Source of the DNA: Laterigemmans sp052161645
GTDB lineage: Bacteria > Planctomycetota > Planctomycetia > Pirellulales > Pirellulaceae
DNA: 64,000 nucleotides
Direction: 5' to 3' (one strand)
Assembly (NCBI GenBank): GCA_052161645.1
Contig: CP197414.1
Shown here: positions 1 to 9,599 of the stretch, one piece after another
How the letters are laid out: every line of letters starts with the position of its first letter
Numbering within the stretch: position 1 is the stretch's first letter
Notes under the pieces: model-generated
Told to the model about the DNA's origin: nothing
The model's database searches: none
Seen by the model: only the letters and a program-made list of their open reading frames with translations
Program-made: the position numbers and the translations under genes

Positions 1-3000
1 TCCCAACAGCTCGACGGGAGTACCGGCTGCCGCGTCCGACGCCAGTTCCAAACGGGCTACCCATGGCGACAAGTTGACGGCGTAGATCACCAAGGACTGA
101 CGGGTCAAATATTGTCGAACACGGACCACCGAAGCGGATGCGTTAGGACTGGGCAAATCATCAAAGGGGACGTCAGGCAGGGCGGCATAAGACTGCAACC
201 AGGCTGCCGACGCTGCGTGCGGCTGTTCGGCGGCCTGCTGTTCGGCGGCCTGCTGCTCGGAGGGCTGCTGTTGAGGTTGGGATATAGCACCTGCATTTGC
301 TGCCAGTTCGGTCCGCGTATCGCTGAGCATCGCGGTCCAACCGCCCACACTGATGATGCGCGGATCAAAGCTATCGAACAATCGCGCTAAGCGACGTTGA
401 ATGACCGCCCCGTCAGGTGCCGCTTGTGGGTACAGCGTTATCAGGCTGGAGCGCGTGCCCGTCTTGTCTGCGTTGCTAATAGCTGGATCATTGAGCTGCA
501 TTTCCAGCGGAGGCAGGAATAGCAAACCGCCGGCAGTGGCAGTGATCTTTTCGTCCTCCCGCGCACCTTGACTTCTCAGCGTATCATCCCAGGTGAAATC
601 TTCATTCATCTTGGCGTCATCGATGCGGAGCGCTGGTTCCAGCAACCAACGATCACGCAACAAACGCATCGGGATCAAGTTGGGATCCGCGGCCAATTGC
701 CGCCAATCGAGCCCTTGCGAGGTCGCCCCCACAGCGATACTCGACGCATCTTGCACCAAATAATCAGCGGTCAGCAAAATCAGTGGCCGGCCAGACGTCT
801 GATTTGCCAGACTACTAAGAAACGCGGTCAATTCTGCCGCTCGCCAAACGGCAAATTGTTGACTTCCCTGTTGATCAATCCAATGATTTAACTCCACGTC
901 AGTTGCTGGCAAAACAACATCCGGCTGGGAGAGCGAATAAGGATCATTGGGATTCGGTGTTGATTTAGTGCTACCCATCGCCTGGCGAAAACGTGTCAGG
1001 GTGACTGGATCACGTCCCCAAGCGGGCGTTGGTAGTTGTAAATAAGTTTGCGCCCCGGTCTGCAAGCCAACACCCGCGAAAGCCGAGTGATGTGCATAAC
1101 GATCGACTAGTTCTTTGACCAATTTGGCGACTTCCGCCTGAACTTGCCGGTTGAGGATGTTGTAATAAGGTGCTAGGCCGTGATGAGGTAATTGTCCGGA
1201 AAGCAATTCGCGGCCGACGGAATCAGTCCAACTGATCCCCGCGGGTCGTTGTTGAGTGTCGCGCATCCACTGACGCTCCAGAGCGGGCAGGGGCGTGGAC
1301 AATTCTAATGCCGGAATCAACCGCAACCCAGCGCGGTCGAACAAACGCATTAACAGTTCGAGCACATCTTTGCGGTTGGGATCGCGACCGTCCGAGAAAA
1401 ATTTGCCCGTGTCATAACGGGGGGTGAAGAGTGCGAAATCAGAAGGATAGAGGGAACCTCCTTCACTGCAAACGTTCAGCACCGCAGCGTTTGCTCCCGA
1501 AGCCAGCACATGGTCGACCAGGCGATTGCCAGCTTGCAAGAACGTATTCCAATCATCCAACTCCACATCGGCTGCAGGGTCATTTGCCCGGGGTGCTGAG
1601 AAGGCATCGATCAGGAGAGGTTTATCAAGATAGATCGCGGCCATCCGCTGTGAAGAGTTGTGCGGAGGTCCACCAGCCAAACGGGCAGGTCCCGCCGCCA
1701 CGCTGATCGACTCGATCCGCAACGGATGTTTGGGAGACTGATTATGGATCAACAACGTAGGATTGGTCACGCGAGGCCAAAACCACACGCGATGCTCACC
1801 CCACGGACTGGCCGGTGAGAGCGAACTGGAACCGGGGTCAATCGCCGCGGTGTCGATGCCCATCGGAGGCGAGCGATCAACGCGAGTGGGCTGGCGAATA
1901 CTGACGATCATCCGCACGTCATGTTCGCGCCAATACCGAATCGTGAGCAGATGTGGTCGTCCCAAACTGGCGGTGGGGAGCGTTTGCGAGTAGGTCCCAC
2001 GGCTGGCCAATTCGGCAACTTGTACCCCAGCAAACTCAGCATTCGTAAGTGGCACGTCGGCTACACCTGCGAACTGATTTCGGCTCAACAAGCTAGCTGG
2101 ATTCAATGACATCAAAGTGGCATTCGCCGGCGTCCAAGATCGCAACGTCTCAAAGGGGGTTGGATCCGCAGGTGGTGGCGACTTTTCCAGTACCACAAAC
2201 TGCACGCTGCGAGTGGCCAGCAACTCATCGGATGGCGCCAACACGGAGGGTGTGATGCTGAGCAACAAACGATTCGAAGTGGCCGCTTCGAGACGCAACT
2301 CCAACGAGTAGACACCTTCGGTCGAAGGGATGGTCAGCTGACCGCTGCCTAGCGAAGCGAACCGCCCAGCTCTCAACTGAGCTGCTTGCGTGTCGTCCAC
2401 AGCGACTTCGTTCCTCCAGACGATTGCGCCCGTCGCGTCGTTGCGAATCAACATTCGCACAGCTAACGACTGCCGCGGAACGTTTGTCAATCCAGTTGCC
2501 GAGATGTGCCATGGAGCGGTCGCTTCTGCGTCAAACACCAAAGCGCTGCGATCACCCAACTCGGCTCGTAATCGATCGCCGTTGGGCCGCCCGATCCAAA
2601 GCCTCACGCCGGGAAGCAACTCTCGATCAATCGTGCCTGAAATCAACTCATCGAGAGCAAACTCATAATTCAACGGTTCCGCAAGCTCCCCGCCAGCGGC
2701 GAGCAGTTGATCTGCCGGGGTTACTTGCAACTGCAACCGCAAGCGACTGTCGCGAGGACCTTCGAATTGAAAGTCGACCCCCAAACGATCGCTGACCCCT
2801 CGCGGTTTAATCGCCATCTCGCGGCGATCTTCAGACACCCAGTAACTGCCCGTGCTGCCAGCATCCATGCCCAGATTTTCGGGTGCTGACAATGCACCGG
2901 AGGTTGCGGTCAGCTGGCCGGAGAACGCTCGCGGCGAATTGCAGATCAATTGCAATCGCAGACCAATTTTAAGCGCTGCAGGCGATGCCGGTGGCGTCGG

Positions 3001-3312
3001 CACCGGCGTTTCCGCAATTCTCGCGAAGGCGCCGGTCGCTGGTTTTTCAGCGTTAATGGTTCCTGCGTTGGCCGTTTGTGCGTTTGCCTGCCCGGACAAT
3101 CGCTGCCCAAACGGAAGAGCGTCGCTCACGAGCATGCACAGCAACACGCCGAGCCAAACCCAAGGGATCGGCTTGACCTTCACCAGCGGTGGACGCGTTT
3201 GCCAGCTTGGCGAATTCCTGTGGGATCTGCGCGAAGCGTTCCCCACGCGCACGTTTCCGCGACTTGCGGCAACGAACGTCGGCAACGGACTTCCTTGTCC
3301 GGCCCTGGCCAT
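1..3312 (-). CDS. Large exported TIM-barrel (GHL10-like) protein, C-terminus cut by window edge
   Basis: One minus-strand frame stays open from ATG 3312 to base 1 (at least 1104 codons), so the stop lies outside the window. Residues about 48-66 form a hydrophobic segment (PWVWLGVLLCMLVSDALPF) that can act as signal or anchor. After beta-rich sequence, residues about 600-900 look like a (beta/alpha)8 domain: segments such as DVLELLMRLFDRAGLRLIPA and LAPYYNILNRQVQAEVAKLV resemble the glycosyl-hydrolase-like GHL10 family seen in planctomycetes. A short QQAAEQ-type repeat lies near residue 1020. Catalytic residues cannot be assigned by eye, so substrate is unknown. The start is the first ATG in frame; a later Met inside the hydrophobic segment (about residue 62) is possible. 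Confidence 0.75.
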   Translation of the reverse strand, partial: MARAGQGSPLPTFVAASRGNVRVGNASRRSHRNSPSWQTRPPLVKVKPIPWVWLGVLLCMLVSDALPFGQRLSGQANAQTANAGTINAEKPATGAFARIAETPVPTPPASPAALKIGLRLQLICNSPRAFSGQLTATSGALSAPENLGMDAGSTGSYWVSEDRREMAIKPRGVSDRLGVDFQFEGPRDSRLRLQLQVTPADQLLAAGGELAEPLNYEFALDELISGTIDRELLPGVRLWIGRPNGDRLRAELGDRSALVFDAEATAPWHISATGLTNVPRQSLAVRMLIRNDATGAIVWRNEVAVDDTQAAQLRAGRFASLGSGQLTIPSTEGVYSLELRLEAATSNRLLLSITPSVLAPSDELLATRSVQFVVLEKSPPPADPTPFETLRSWTPANATLMSLNPASLLSRNQFAGVADVPLTNAEFAGVQVAELASRGTYSQTLPTASLGRPHLLTIRYWREHDVRMIVSIRQPTRVDRSPPMGIDTAAIDPGSSSLSPASPWGEHRVWFWPRVTNPTLLIHNQSPKHPLRIESISVAAGPARLAGGPPHNSSQRMAAIYLDKPLLIDAFSAPRANDPAADVELDDWNTFLQAGNRLVDHVLASGANAAVLNVCSEGGSLYPSDFALFTPRYDTGKFFSDGRDPNRKDVLELLMRLFDRAGLRLIPALELSTPLPALERQWMRDTQQRPAGISWTDSVGRELLSGQLPHHGLAPYYNILNRQVQAEVAKLVKELVDRYAHHSAFAGVGLQTGAQTYLQLPTPAWGRDPVTLTRFRQAMGSTKSTPNPNDPYSLSQPDVVLPATDVELNHWIDQQGSQQFAVWRAAELTAFLSSLANQTSGRPLILLTADYLVQDASSIAVGATSQGLDWRQLAADPNLIPMRLLRDRWLLEPALRIDDAKMNEDFTWDDTLRSQGAREDEKITATAGGLLFLPPLEMQLNDPAISNADKTGTRSSLITLYPQAAPDGAVIQRRLARLFDSFDPRIISVGGWTAMLSDTRTELAANAGAISQPQQQPSEQQAAEQQAAEQPHAASAAWLQSYAALPDVPFDDLPSPNASASVVRVRQYLTRQSLVIYAVNLSPWVARLELASDAAAGTPVELLG

Positions 3313-3672
3313 ACTGCTGCATCCGTGAAGAAGTGAGTACTTTAAAAATAATTTCGATTGCTCCGCTGCGGCCACCGTGCGAATCGTACCAAGCGGCGGG
3401 AGGCCACGTAAACCTTAAAAATTCTCACGGCTTTTCCGGTAAAAACTGACGCACCGCAAGTCGATGGCGATGCCGAGCAGCAGCCAAACAAGCCTCCCCG
3501 CCTTCCGTTTTGCCGATAATCGGGGTTGTTGTGATTGTTTATTGGCAAAAGTTTGGAAGCGATCAGGGTTTTTCCCTGACAGGCGAGTCTTGAGGGAGCT
3601 AGTTTTTGCGGTGGCGTAATCGAGCCTGGATTCCACTGGAGTTCCTTTTGGCAAATGAACTAGCAGGAAGTG
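3313..3672. other. Intergenic region between divergent genes
   Basis: This 360-bp spacer separates the divergent exported protein and the hybrid kinase. No convincing gene is seen. A small perfect hairpin TCAGGG-TTTTT-CCCTGA lies at 3563-3579, about 95 bp before the kinase start. It could be an operator or a leader structure, but nothing in the sequence decides this. Confidence 0.4.
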
Positions 3673-6186
3673 ATGAGCATAATCGCACTGGTCGTAACCA
3701 CATTCTGCGTGGCATTATTGTTTGGGCGGTTTGTTTTCAGCACGGTGAAAATACCTGCCTTCAAAAATGCGCGCAACAGCGTGCTCTCCTGCCTGCCGCA
3801 TGGCCCGGAAAATCAAATTTTGGCGGCCTTAGCACGCAAGACCAAATGTGCCATGGTGCTGACCGGTGCGGACCGCAAAATTGAGTGGGTCAACGAAGGC
3901 TACTGCGAACTCAGTGGATTTGCGGCAGACGAGGTAATTGGCCAGTCCCTGGAACAGTGGTTAATTTGCCAACAGGGTGATCCCGTATCAACGCAAGCGA
4001 TTCGAGATGCGCTCTGCGAGGGAAAGACATTTCGTGGTCGAGTGCTGAATCACACCAAGTATGGGCGGAGATGTTGGTGTGATCTCGACGTCCAGCCGCA
4101 ATTCGCTTCAAACGGCACGCTGCTGGGCTTCTTCGCCATCGAAGTCGATATTACCGAAGCCGTCTCGGCTCGCCAAAATGCCGAATCGATGCTGCGCGAG
4201 ACCCGCGCGTTGCGGGATACTATGAACGAGCATACCCTCTTCTCAATCGCCAATCGCGCGGGAAAAATTGTCGATGTGAACGATGGTTTTTGTCGTGTGA
4301 GCGGCTACTCCAAAGCGGAGTTAATCGGGAAAGACCACCGAATTCTCAACTCTGGACACCACAACAAAGAGTTTTGGGTCAAGGTCTGGAGGCAGATATC
4401 CAGTGGTAAACCTTGGCGGGGAGAAATTTGCAATCGCGCCAAAGATGGCACGCTGTACTGGGTCGATTCGACGATTGTACCGCAACTTGACCACGCTGGA
4501 GAATTTGAACGGTATGTCTCGCTGCGGTTTGACATTACACCGCAAAAGCAAGCTGAGCAACGACTCGATTTGGCTATTCGAGCGGCCGGCATCGGGATGT
4601 GGGACTGGGATATTCGCTCCAACCAAGTCTATTTCAATGATTCGTTTTTCACCATGTTAGGCTATGCTCCTGGTGAATTACCAATGACGTTAGACACCTG
4701 GAAGAATCTTTGCCATCCAGCTGACATCGAGAACATTTGGGGCAAGGTATGCCAATACTTGGCAGGTGAAATCGTCAGTTATTGCTACGAACATCGTTTG
4801 CGCACCAAGCGGGGTGATTATGTTTGGGTGCGAGACGCTGGCGAGATCGTGGAACGGGACAAACATGGCAATCCCACTCGCCTGATCGGCTTGCATATCG
4901 ACATTGATACCGTGCACTCAGCTTTGGAATCAGCCCAGGCGGCCAGTTTGGCGAAAAGTGAATTCCTGGCCAACATGAGTCACGAGATTCGCACTCCCAT
5001 GACGGCGATCATTGGTTACACCGATCTGCTGGTTGGTGACCATGACACCCGCAGCGACGAACAAAAGTCACTCGAAGCGCTCAACATCATTCGCGCCAAC
5101 GCGGATCATCTACTCTCCGTGATTAATGACATTCTCGATATGTCAAAAATCGAGGCGGGCAGGATGACGCTGGAGCGGATTGCTATCAACCCACACGAAC
5201 TGCTCGATCAAGTGGTCGCACTGTTGGAACCACGGGCGCGGGGTAAAGGCATTAAGCTGACGTTGCGTTATGACTCGCCACTACCCGAACGCATTGAAAC
5301 CGATCCCACACGACTTCGCCAAGTTATCTTGAACCTTGTCGGCAACGCCATCAAGTTTACCGAAATCGGCAGCGTCACGATTGCCGCTTGCTTTCAACCG
5401 GAATCGCATCGCTTGCAGGTTCGCGTGATTGACACCGGGATTGGCATGACACCGGAACAAGTCGGCGCGATTGCCGAGTTCAACGCTTTCTCCCAAGCCG
5501 ACACTTCAATGACGCGGCGGTTTGGCGGGACCGGTTTGGGGCTGCGGATCTCCAACGCGTTGGCCAAGATTCTGGGCGGTGAACTAACCATTGAGTCCAA
5601 ATATGGTCAGGGCAGCACCTTTGTGGTCTCGATCACGACTGGCGACCTACCCGATGTGCCCTTGATTTCCATGCTCGAGACACCCGCCCAGAAACGCCCC
5701 GCCGTCGCCAATCCCCAGCAAAATGGTTCGGAACAGACTCCACAGCCGCTGGCGGGCGTCAAGATCCTGCTGGCGGAAGACGGCCCCGACAACCAACGTC
5801 TCGTGTCATTCCTGTTGAGAAAAGCGGGCGCCATCGTGACGGTCGCCGAAAACGGGCGGATCGCTGCGGAAACGATCGAAGCGGCCAGCGAGGAACAACG
5901 CCCACAGATTATCTTAATGGATATGCAAATGCCCGAACTGGATGGTTATAAAGCGACTCAACGCTTGAGAAACTTTGGTGTCGAGCAACCCATTATCGCG
6001 CTCACCGCGCACGCCATGGCGGGGGATCGGCAAAAATGTATCGATGCCGGTTGCGATGATTACATGACCAAGCCGCTCGATCGCAAACACTTAATCGAAA
6101 CCTGCACCCAATATGCCATCCGGGATGTCAATCGGGACGCCAACCGGGACAGCCAGGACACTTGCCAAGGCACCGGCAGCCAGTAA
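3673..6186 (+). CDS. PAS-domain hybrid histidine kinase with receiver domain
   Basis: This is an 837-residue membrane-anchored hybrid sensor kinase. An N-terminal hydrophobic segment (residues 2-24) is followed by three PAS domains (about 48-165, 175-300, 300-415), the last two with typical PAC ends such as YVSLRFDIT. The HisKA motif HEIRTPM places the phosphoacceptor His at about residue 437. The HATPase domain has the N box (NLVGNAIKFTE), DTGIGM and GGTGLGLRIS. A C-terminal receiver (about 695-815) has the phosphorylatable Asp in MDMQMPELDG at about residue 750 and the conserved Lys in MTKPLD. No DNA-binding output domain or HPt protein is adjacent, so the partner is unknown. AGGA lies 4 nt before ATG 3673; an in-frame GTG at 3670 is the alternative start. 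The second PAS domain is very close to one in the kinase at 36178. Confidence 0.93.
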   Translation: MSIIALVVTTFCVALLFGRFVFSTVKIPAFKNARNSVLSCLPHGPENQILAALARKTKCAMVLTGADRKIEWVNEGYCELSGFAADEVIGQSLEQWLICQQGDPVSTQAIRDALCEGKTFRGRVLNHTKYGRRCWCDLDVQPQFASNGTLLGFFAIEVDITEAVSARQNAESMLRETRALRDTMNEHTLFSIANRAGKIVDVNDGFCRVSGYSKAELIGKDHRILNSGHHNKEFWVKVWRQISSGKPWRGEICNRAKDGTLYWVDSTIVPQLDHAGEFERYVSLRFDITPQKQAEQRLDLAIRAAGIGMWDWDIRSNQVYFNDSFFTMLGYAPGELPMTLDTWKNLCHPADIENIWGKVCQYLAGEIVSYCYEHRLRTKRGDYVWVRDAGEIVERDKHGNPTRLIGLHIDIDTVHSALESAQAASLAKSEFLANMSHEIRTPMTAIIGYTDLLVGDHDTRSDEQKSLEALNIIRANADHLLSVINDILDMSKIEAGRMTLERIAINPHELLDQVVALLEPRARGKGIKLTLRYDSPLPERIETDPTRLRQVILNLVGNAIKFTEIGSVTIAACFQPESHRLQVRVIDTGIGMTPEQVGAIAEFNAFSQADTSMTRRFGGTGLGLRISNALAKILGGELTIESKYGQGSTFVVSITTGDLPDVPLISMLETPAQKRPAVANPQQNGSEQTPQPLAGVKILLAEDGPDNQRLVSFLLRKAGAIVTVAENGRIAAETIEAASEEQRPQIILMDMQMPELDGYKATQRLRNFGVEQPIIALTAHAMAGDRQKCIDAGCDDYMTKPLDRKHLIETCTQYAIRDVNRDANRDSQDTCQGTGSQ

Positions 6187-6233
6187 GCTTGAGCGGGTGA
6201 GAAAACCAACCACCCCCAATTGGTCCCGCCGTC

Positions 6234-7151
6234 ATGAATGCTAGCTCGCAACAGGCTGTCCGCTTATCTGCTTTTCCCAAGTGCTACTTGGACGCCATCT
6301 CCCACGAAAAATCAATGTCCGTGGAACAATGGATCGAGGAGGCGCGGGGGCTCGATTGTGACGGCCTGGAAATGTATGAGGGATTTATTTGGCATCCGGA
6401 AGACGATAGCTACGTCAAAGGGATCGGCGCGCGAATTCAACAAGCTGGATTTGCCATGCCGATGCTTTGCTGCTCACCCGATTTCACCAATCCCGATCCG
6501 GCCGCTCGCAAGCGTGCGATTGAATATCAATTGCAGATGATTCGCATCGCGGCCACTTTGGGCGGCCCAGGAGTGGTTTGCCGCGTGCTCAGCGGGCAAC
6601 GTTATCCGGAGGTTGAACGCGGGCAAGGCCTGAGCTGGGTCACCGAATGCATCAACGCTTGCCTGCCCACCGCTCGTCAACAGGGCGTTATCCTAGGCAT
6701 CGAAAATCATTATAAGGACGGGCACTGGAAGTATCCCGAATTCGCTCAAAAAATGGATGTCTTTCTGGAGTTGCTCGCGGGGATCGAGGAAACGGAATAC
6801 TTTGGCGTCCAGTATGACCCATCCAACGCAATCGTGGCTGGGGATGATCCACTGGAACTGCTTGAAGCGGTCAAGCATCGCGTGGTTAGCATGCACGCCA
6901 GCGATCGTTATTTGGAGCCGGGCCATACCCTGGACGAACTGCGGCAGACCGATGGTACGCTCGGCTACAGCCCCTTCCTAAACCACGGCGTGGTCGGGAA
7001 GGGACTTAACGATTATGACCAGATTTTCTCAATCCTCTCCGGGGCCAACTATCGCGGTTGGGTCAGCATCGAAGATGGCATGAACGGGATGGATGAGATG
7101 GCCCAATCGTTGGCATTTCTACGCGAGAAAATCAAACAACACTGGGGTTGA
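6234..7151 (+). CDS. Sugar phosphate isomerase/epimerase-like TIM-barrel protein
   Basis: The 305-residue protein has the xylose-isomerase-like (AP endonuclease 2 superfamily) TIM barrel. Putative metal-ligand motifs occur in order: Glu in LGIENHY, Asp/Asn in QYDPSNAI, His in VSMHASDRY and Glu in GWVSIEDG, followed by a C-terminal helix. The protein has no signal peptide, so it should act in the cytoplasm. Planctomycetes encode many such paralogs for sugar or inositol catabolism; the exact substrate cannot be deduced. It starts 47 bp after the hybrid kinase gene on the same strand and could be co-transcribed, although no functional link is evident. Confidence 0.88.
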   Translation: MNASSQQAVRLSAFPKCYLDAISHEKSMSVEQWIEEARGLDCDGLEMYEGFIWHPEDDSYVKGIGARIQQAGFAMPMLCCSPDFTNPDPAARKRAIEYQLQMIRIAATLGGPGVVCRVLSGQRYPEVERGQGLSWVTECINACLPTARQQGVILGIENHYKDGHWKYPEFAQKMDVFLELLAGIEETEYFGVQYDPSNAIVAGDDPLELLEAVKHRVVSMHASDRYLEPGHTLDELRQTDGTLGYSPFLNHGVVGKGLNDYDQIFSILSGANYRGWVSIEDGMNGMDEMAQSLAFLREKIKQHWG

Positions 7152-7172
7152 GCAAGCGGCTGGAAAGATAAT

Positions 7173-8045
7173 CTACTCGCCAAATATCCAAGCTTGCGGT
7201 TCGATCGCCGGCAGTGGGCTGTCGTCGCGAGCGAAGAACATCAAATGCTGCATCGGCAAACCATTGAATTCTCGCACCAACTTAAAGCCGTTCGCCTGAT
7301 ACTCCTTCATGATCTGGTCCTTGCTCATCTTGTGCAAAGGCTTGATCTGAACGGTCGGATCCTCTTCGCGATATTCCAACAGCGCCACCACGCCGGTTGG
7401 TTTCAAAGAACGGCGAATCCAATACAGCATCGATTGGGGATGTGAGAATTCATGATAGACATCAGCCAAAAAGACCATGTCTAATTCATTCGCTGGCAGG
7501 TTGGGATTTGCAATCTCGCCCTGCACCGGTTTCACACCATCCACCCGCGCGCGGGCCGCACGCGCCGCCAGCATCTGCAACATCTCCGGCTGAATATCCA
7601 CGGCAAACACCAAACCGCGGGGCGCGACTTGGCGAGCAAAACGCAGCGTGTAATAGCCGTTTCCGCAGCCCATATCGCAAACCAATTGGCCAGGCTCAAG
7701 CTCTAACTGCTTCATGACCAAGTCAGTCGCTTCCTCCCGTTTGCGACTGTCGCGGATCAACCAGCCAGCCCCCAAGTGCGACATGTACTGGGCTACCCGG
7801 CGACCGAGATAAGTCTCACGAGCCTCCTCCTCTGGCGGTGGACCATCGTCACGCTCTGACTCAGCTGCGGTCGCCTTGGCGTCAGCCGCGGCGGGCGGTT
7901 GGACGGTGCCGGGCGTTTGGGCTGGCAGCGGCCGAGCGGGCAAGCACACCAGCAAGCCACAGCAGACAAGTAACGCGGCTCGGGCGGGCCAGAGGGACAC
8001 CGCGCGAGCGGGCGTGGGGAAGAGGGTGGGAGCAGAGCAATTCAT
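7173..8045 (-). CDS. Exported class I SAM-dependent methyltransferase-like protein
   Basis: The 290-residue protein starts with a hydrophobic signal-like segment (about residues 20-42, ending ARPLPAQ), then a charged linker, then a Rossmann methyltransferase fold. Motif I is VCDMGCGNGYYTLRFA at about residue 122, followed by FAVDIQPEML (acidic end of beta 2) and DMVFLADVYHEF (motif IV region), so SAM binding is plausible. Its ATG overlaps the stop of the upstream gene by 4 bp (ATGA), showing translational coupling. A predicted export signal on a SAM-dependent enzyme is odd, because SAM is not expected outside the cytoplasm; the segment may instead be a membrane anchor with the enzyme facing inward. 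Confidence 0.85.
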   Translation of the reverse strand: MNCSAPTLFPTPARAVSLWPARAALLVCCGLLVCLPARPLPAQTPGTVQPPAAADAKATAAESERDDGPPPEEEARETYLGRRVAQYMSHLGAGWLIRDSRKREEATDLVMKQLELEPGQLVCDMGCGNGYYTLRFARQVAPRGLVFAVDIQPEMLQMLAARAARARVDGVKPVQGEIANPNLPANELDMVFLADVYHEFSHPQSMLYWIRRSLKPTGVVALLEYREEDPTVQIKPLHKMSKDQIMKEYQANGFKLVREFNGLPMQHLMFFARDDSPLPAIEPQAWIFGE

Positions 8046-8452
8046 GAGGCTTCTTCGGGAGCGAGCAACTCGAATTTAGGTTCGAAGGCATCGGCAAATG
8101 AATAAACATTGTCGAAGTCCTCGCGGCGATCCGCCGCACTTTTTCGCATGTGTTCAATCTCAATCAAATTGTAAACAACGTCACCAAAGTCACTGGTCGA
8201 CGTCAAACCCCAGCTGGCCAACACCAGTGGAGCCAAGTAGCCAAACTGCTCGAGCGCGTGCAACCGGCAAGCCTCACAGAGCTGTTGGCCAGTTAAATGC
8301 CGCGCATCTTCGTCATCAGGATCTGGCATCGACTCCGCCGTCATCACCCGATGGGCGAACGCCAGAGCATCGCGAACAAACACGTAGGCTTCGAGTTTGA
8401 AGCGTTGATCACGTTTGAGGAGTTGGTTCATCGCACGTTGAGCAGCGTTCAT
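8042..8452 (-). CDS. Small conserved protein, Minf_1886 type
   Basis: The 136-residue acidic helical protein has the pattern I associate with the Minf_1886/TIGR04138 family of Planctomycetes and Verrucomicrobia: an N-terminal LLKRDQRFKLEAYVFVRDAL, a central HLTGQQLCEACRLHALEQFG and a VLASWGL...DFGDVVYNLIE segment. No catalytic motif is visible and the function is unknown. It lies 19 bp downstream of the PSP1 gene and overlaps the methyltransferase gene by 4 bp, so the three genes form one transcription unit. There is no signal peptide, so it is probably cytoplasmic. Confidence 0.85.
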   Translation of the reverse strand: MNAAQRAMNQLLKRDQRFKLEAYVFVRDALAFAHRVMTAESMPDPDDEDARHLTGQQLCEACRLHALEQFGYLAPLVLASWGLTSTSDFGDVVYNLIEIEHMRKSAADRREDFDNVYSFADAFEPKFELLAPEEAS

Positions 8453-8471
8453 CTTCCGTTCTCTGAGGAGG

Positions 8472-9374
8472 TCATTGGCCAGACTTCTTCTTCCCGCCCT
8501 GCTTGGTCCCGCCGCGACTAATCACGCTCAGGACTTCGCTGGAGGCGATCAGTATACGCCGATTGTCTTCGGTTTGAACCAACAATTGTTGAGACAAAAT
8601 TTCTTGTTGTAAAACCGTCACAGGCCCACCTTCAGTAACCACGCGTGAGCCTGGTGAGGGTAGTTCGCGACGCAATTCTTCGTACGTGTCGAATTCATAT
8701 CTTAAACAACATTTCAGCCGACCACAGCGACCCGAAATTTTTGCCGGATCTAAGGTGGCTTTTTGTAACTTGGCCATTTTCATCGATACAGGCGGCATCT
8801 TCGACAAATGCGTGTTGCAGCAGACCGGTTTGCCACAATCGCCGTAATCGGCCAGCAGTTTCGCTTCGTCACGAACACCGATCTGACGCATTTCCACTCG
8901 CGTTTGCAACGCCGCAGCCAATTGACGTACCAGCTGCCGAAAATCGACCCGTTCTTCGGCCAAATAATAGACAACCACTCGCTCACCACCAAACAACCGC
9001 TCAATGTCGACCAACTGCATCCGCAAGCCCAAGGCGGTAATCTGCTGCTGACATTTGGTGAAATCGTCACCACTCACTGCGGTGAGACGATCCAATTCCG
9101 CCTGGTCCTGGTCGCTCAGCGGCCGCAGAATCGCACCCGACGGAGGCTCCTCTAATTGCGCAATCGCCTGCTCAGTCGCCAAGCACAAAACTTCTCCCAC
9201 TTCCGCACCCCGTGGAGTCCGGCAAATCACCCGAGCGGAGTAGGAAAAATCTTGTTTTGCATCCAACACGCAGAGTAGCCGCATCACACCGCAGCGGACG
9301 ATATATCGCCGCAAGCGATTGGTATCGGTAACCTCGGGCGGCGGGGGGGATTCCGCCGATGGACTGTCTGTCAT
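8472..9374 (-). CDS. PSP1 domain protein (RicT/YaaT-like)
   Basis: The 300-residue protein carries a full PSP1 domain. It shows the N-terminal beta region (RYIVRCGVMRLLCVL to GAEVGEVL), the linker helix with VDIERLFGGERVVVYYLAEE, the RVDFRQLVRQLAA motif, RVEMRQIGVRDEAK, and the Cys-rich segment GDCGKPVCC and GRCGRLKCCLRYE. In Bacillus the homologue RicT (YaaT) joins a complex with RicA and RicF that carries Fe-S clusters and affects RNA maturation; whether that role applies here is inference. A C-terminal extension of about 70 residues ends in a Lys/Gly-rich tail. It is first in the three-gene operon. A related domain occurs at the N-terminus of the reductase at 14096. Confidence 0.92.
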   Translation of the reverse strand: MTDSPSAESPPPPEVTDTNRLRRYIVRCGVMRLLCVLDAKQDFSYSARVICRTPRGAEVGEVLCLATEQAIAQLEEPPSGAILRPLSDQDQAELDRLTAVSGDDFTKCQQQITALGLRMQLVDIERLFGGERVVVYYLAEERVDFRQLVRQLAAALQTRVEMRQIGVRDEAKLLADYGDCGKPVCCNTHLSKMPPVSMKMAKLQKATLDPAKISGRCGRLKCCLRYEFDTYEELRRELPSPGSRVVTEGGPVTVLQQEILSQQLLVQTEDNRRILIASSEVLSVISRGGTKQGGKKKSGQ

Positions 9375-9599
9375 CCGTTTCTCAAGTTTTCAGGAGATCT
9401 CAAGTGTTCTGGAGACCGCTACGCAATAAACCGAAGCAATAAACCGAAGCAATAAACTGGGAGCACAAAATCCCGGGAGCATCAGCACCTGTCCGATATC
9501 CAACATGCACCCCACCCAACCTGCACCGCCGCTGCATTGACACGCCCCGCATTGCTCAACGGTTGGTGCGTAAGCATATGGGGCCTCCAACTCGGCCGG

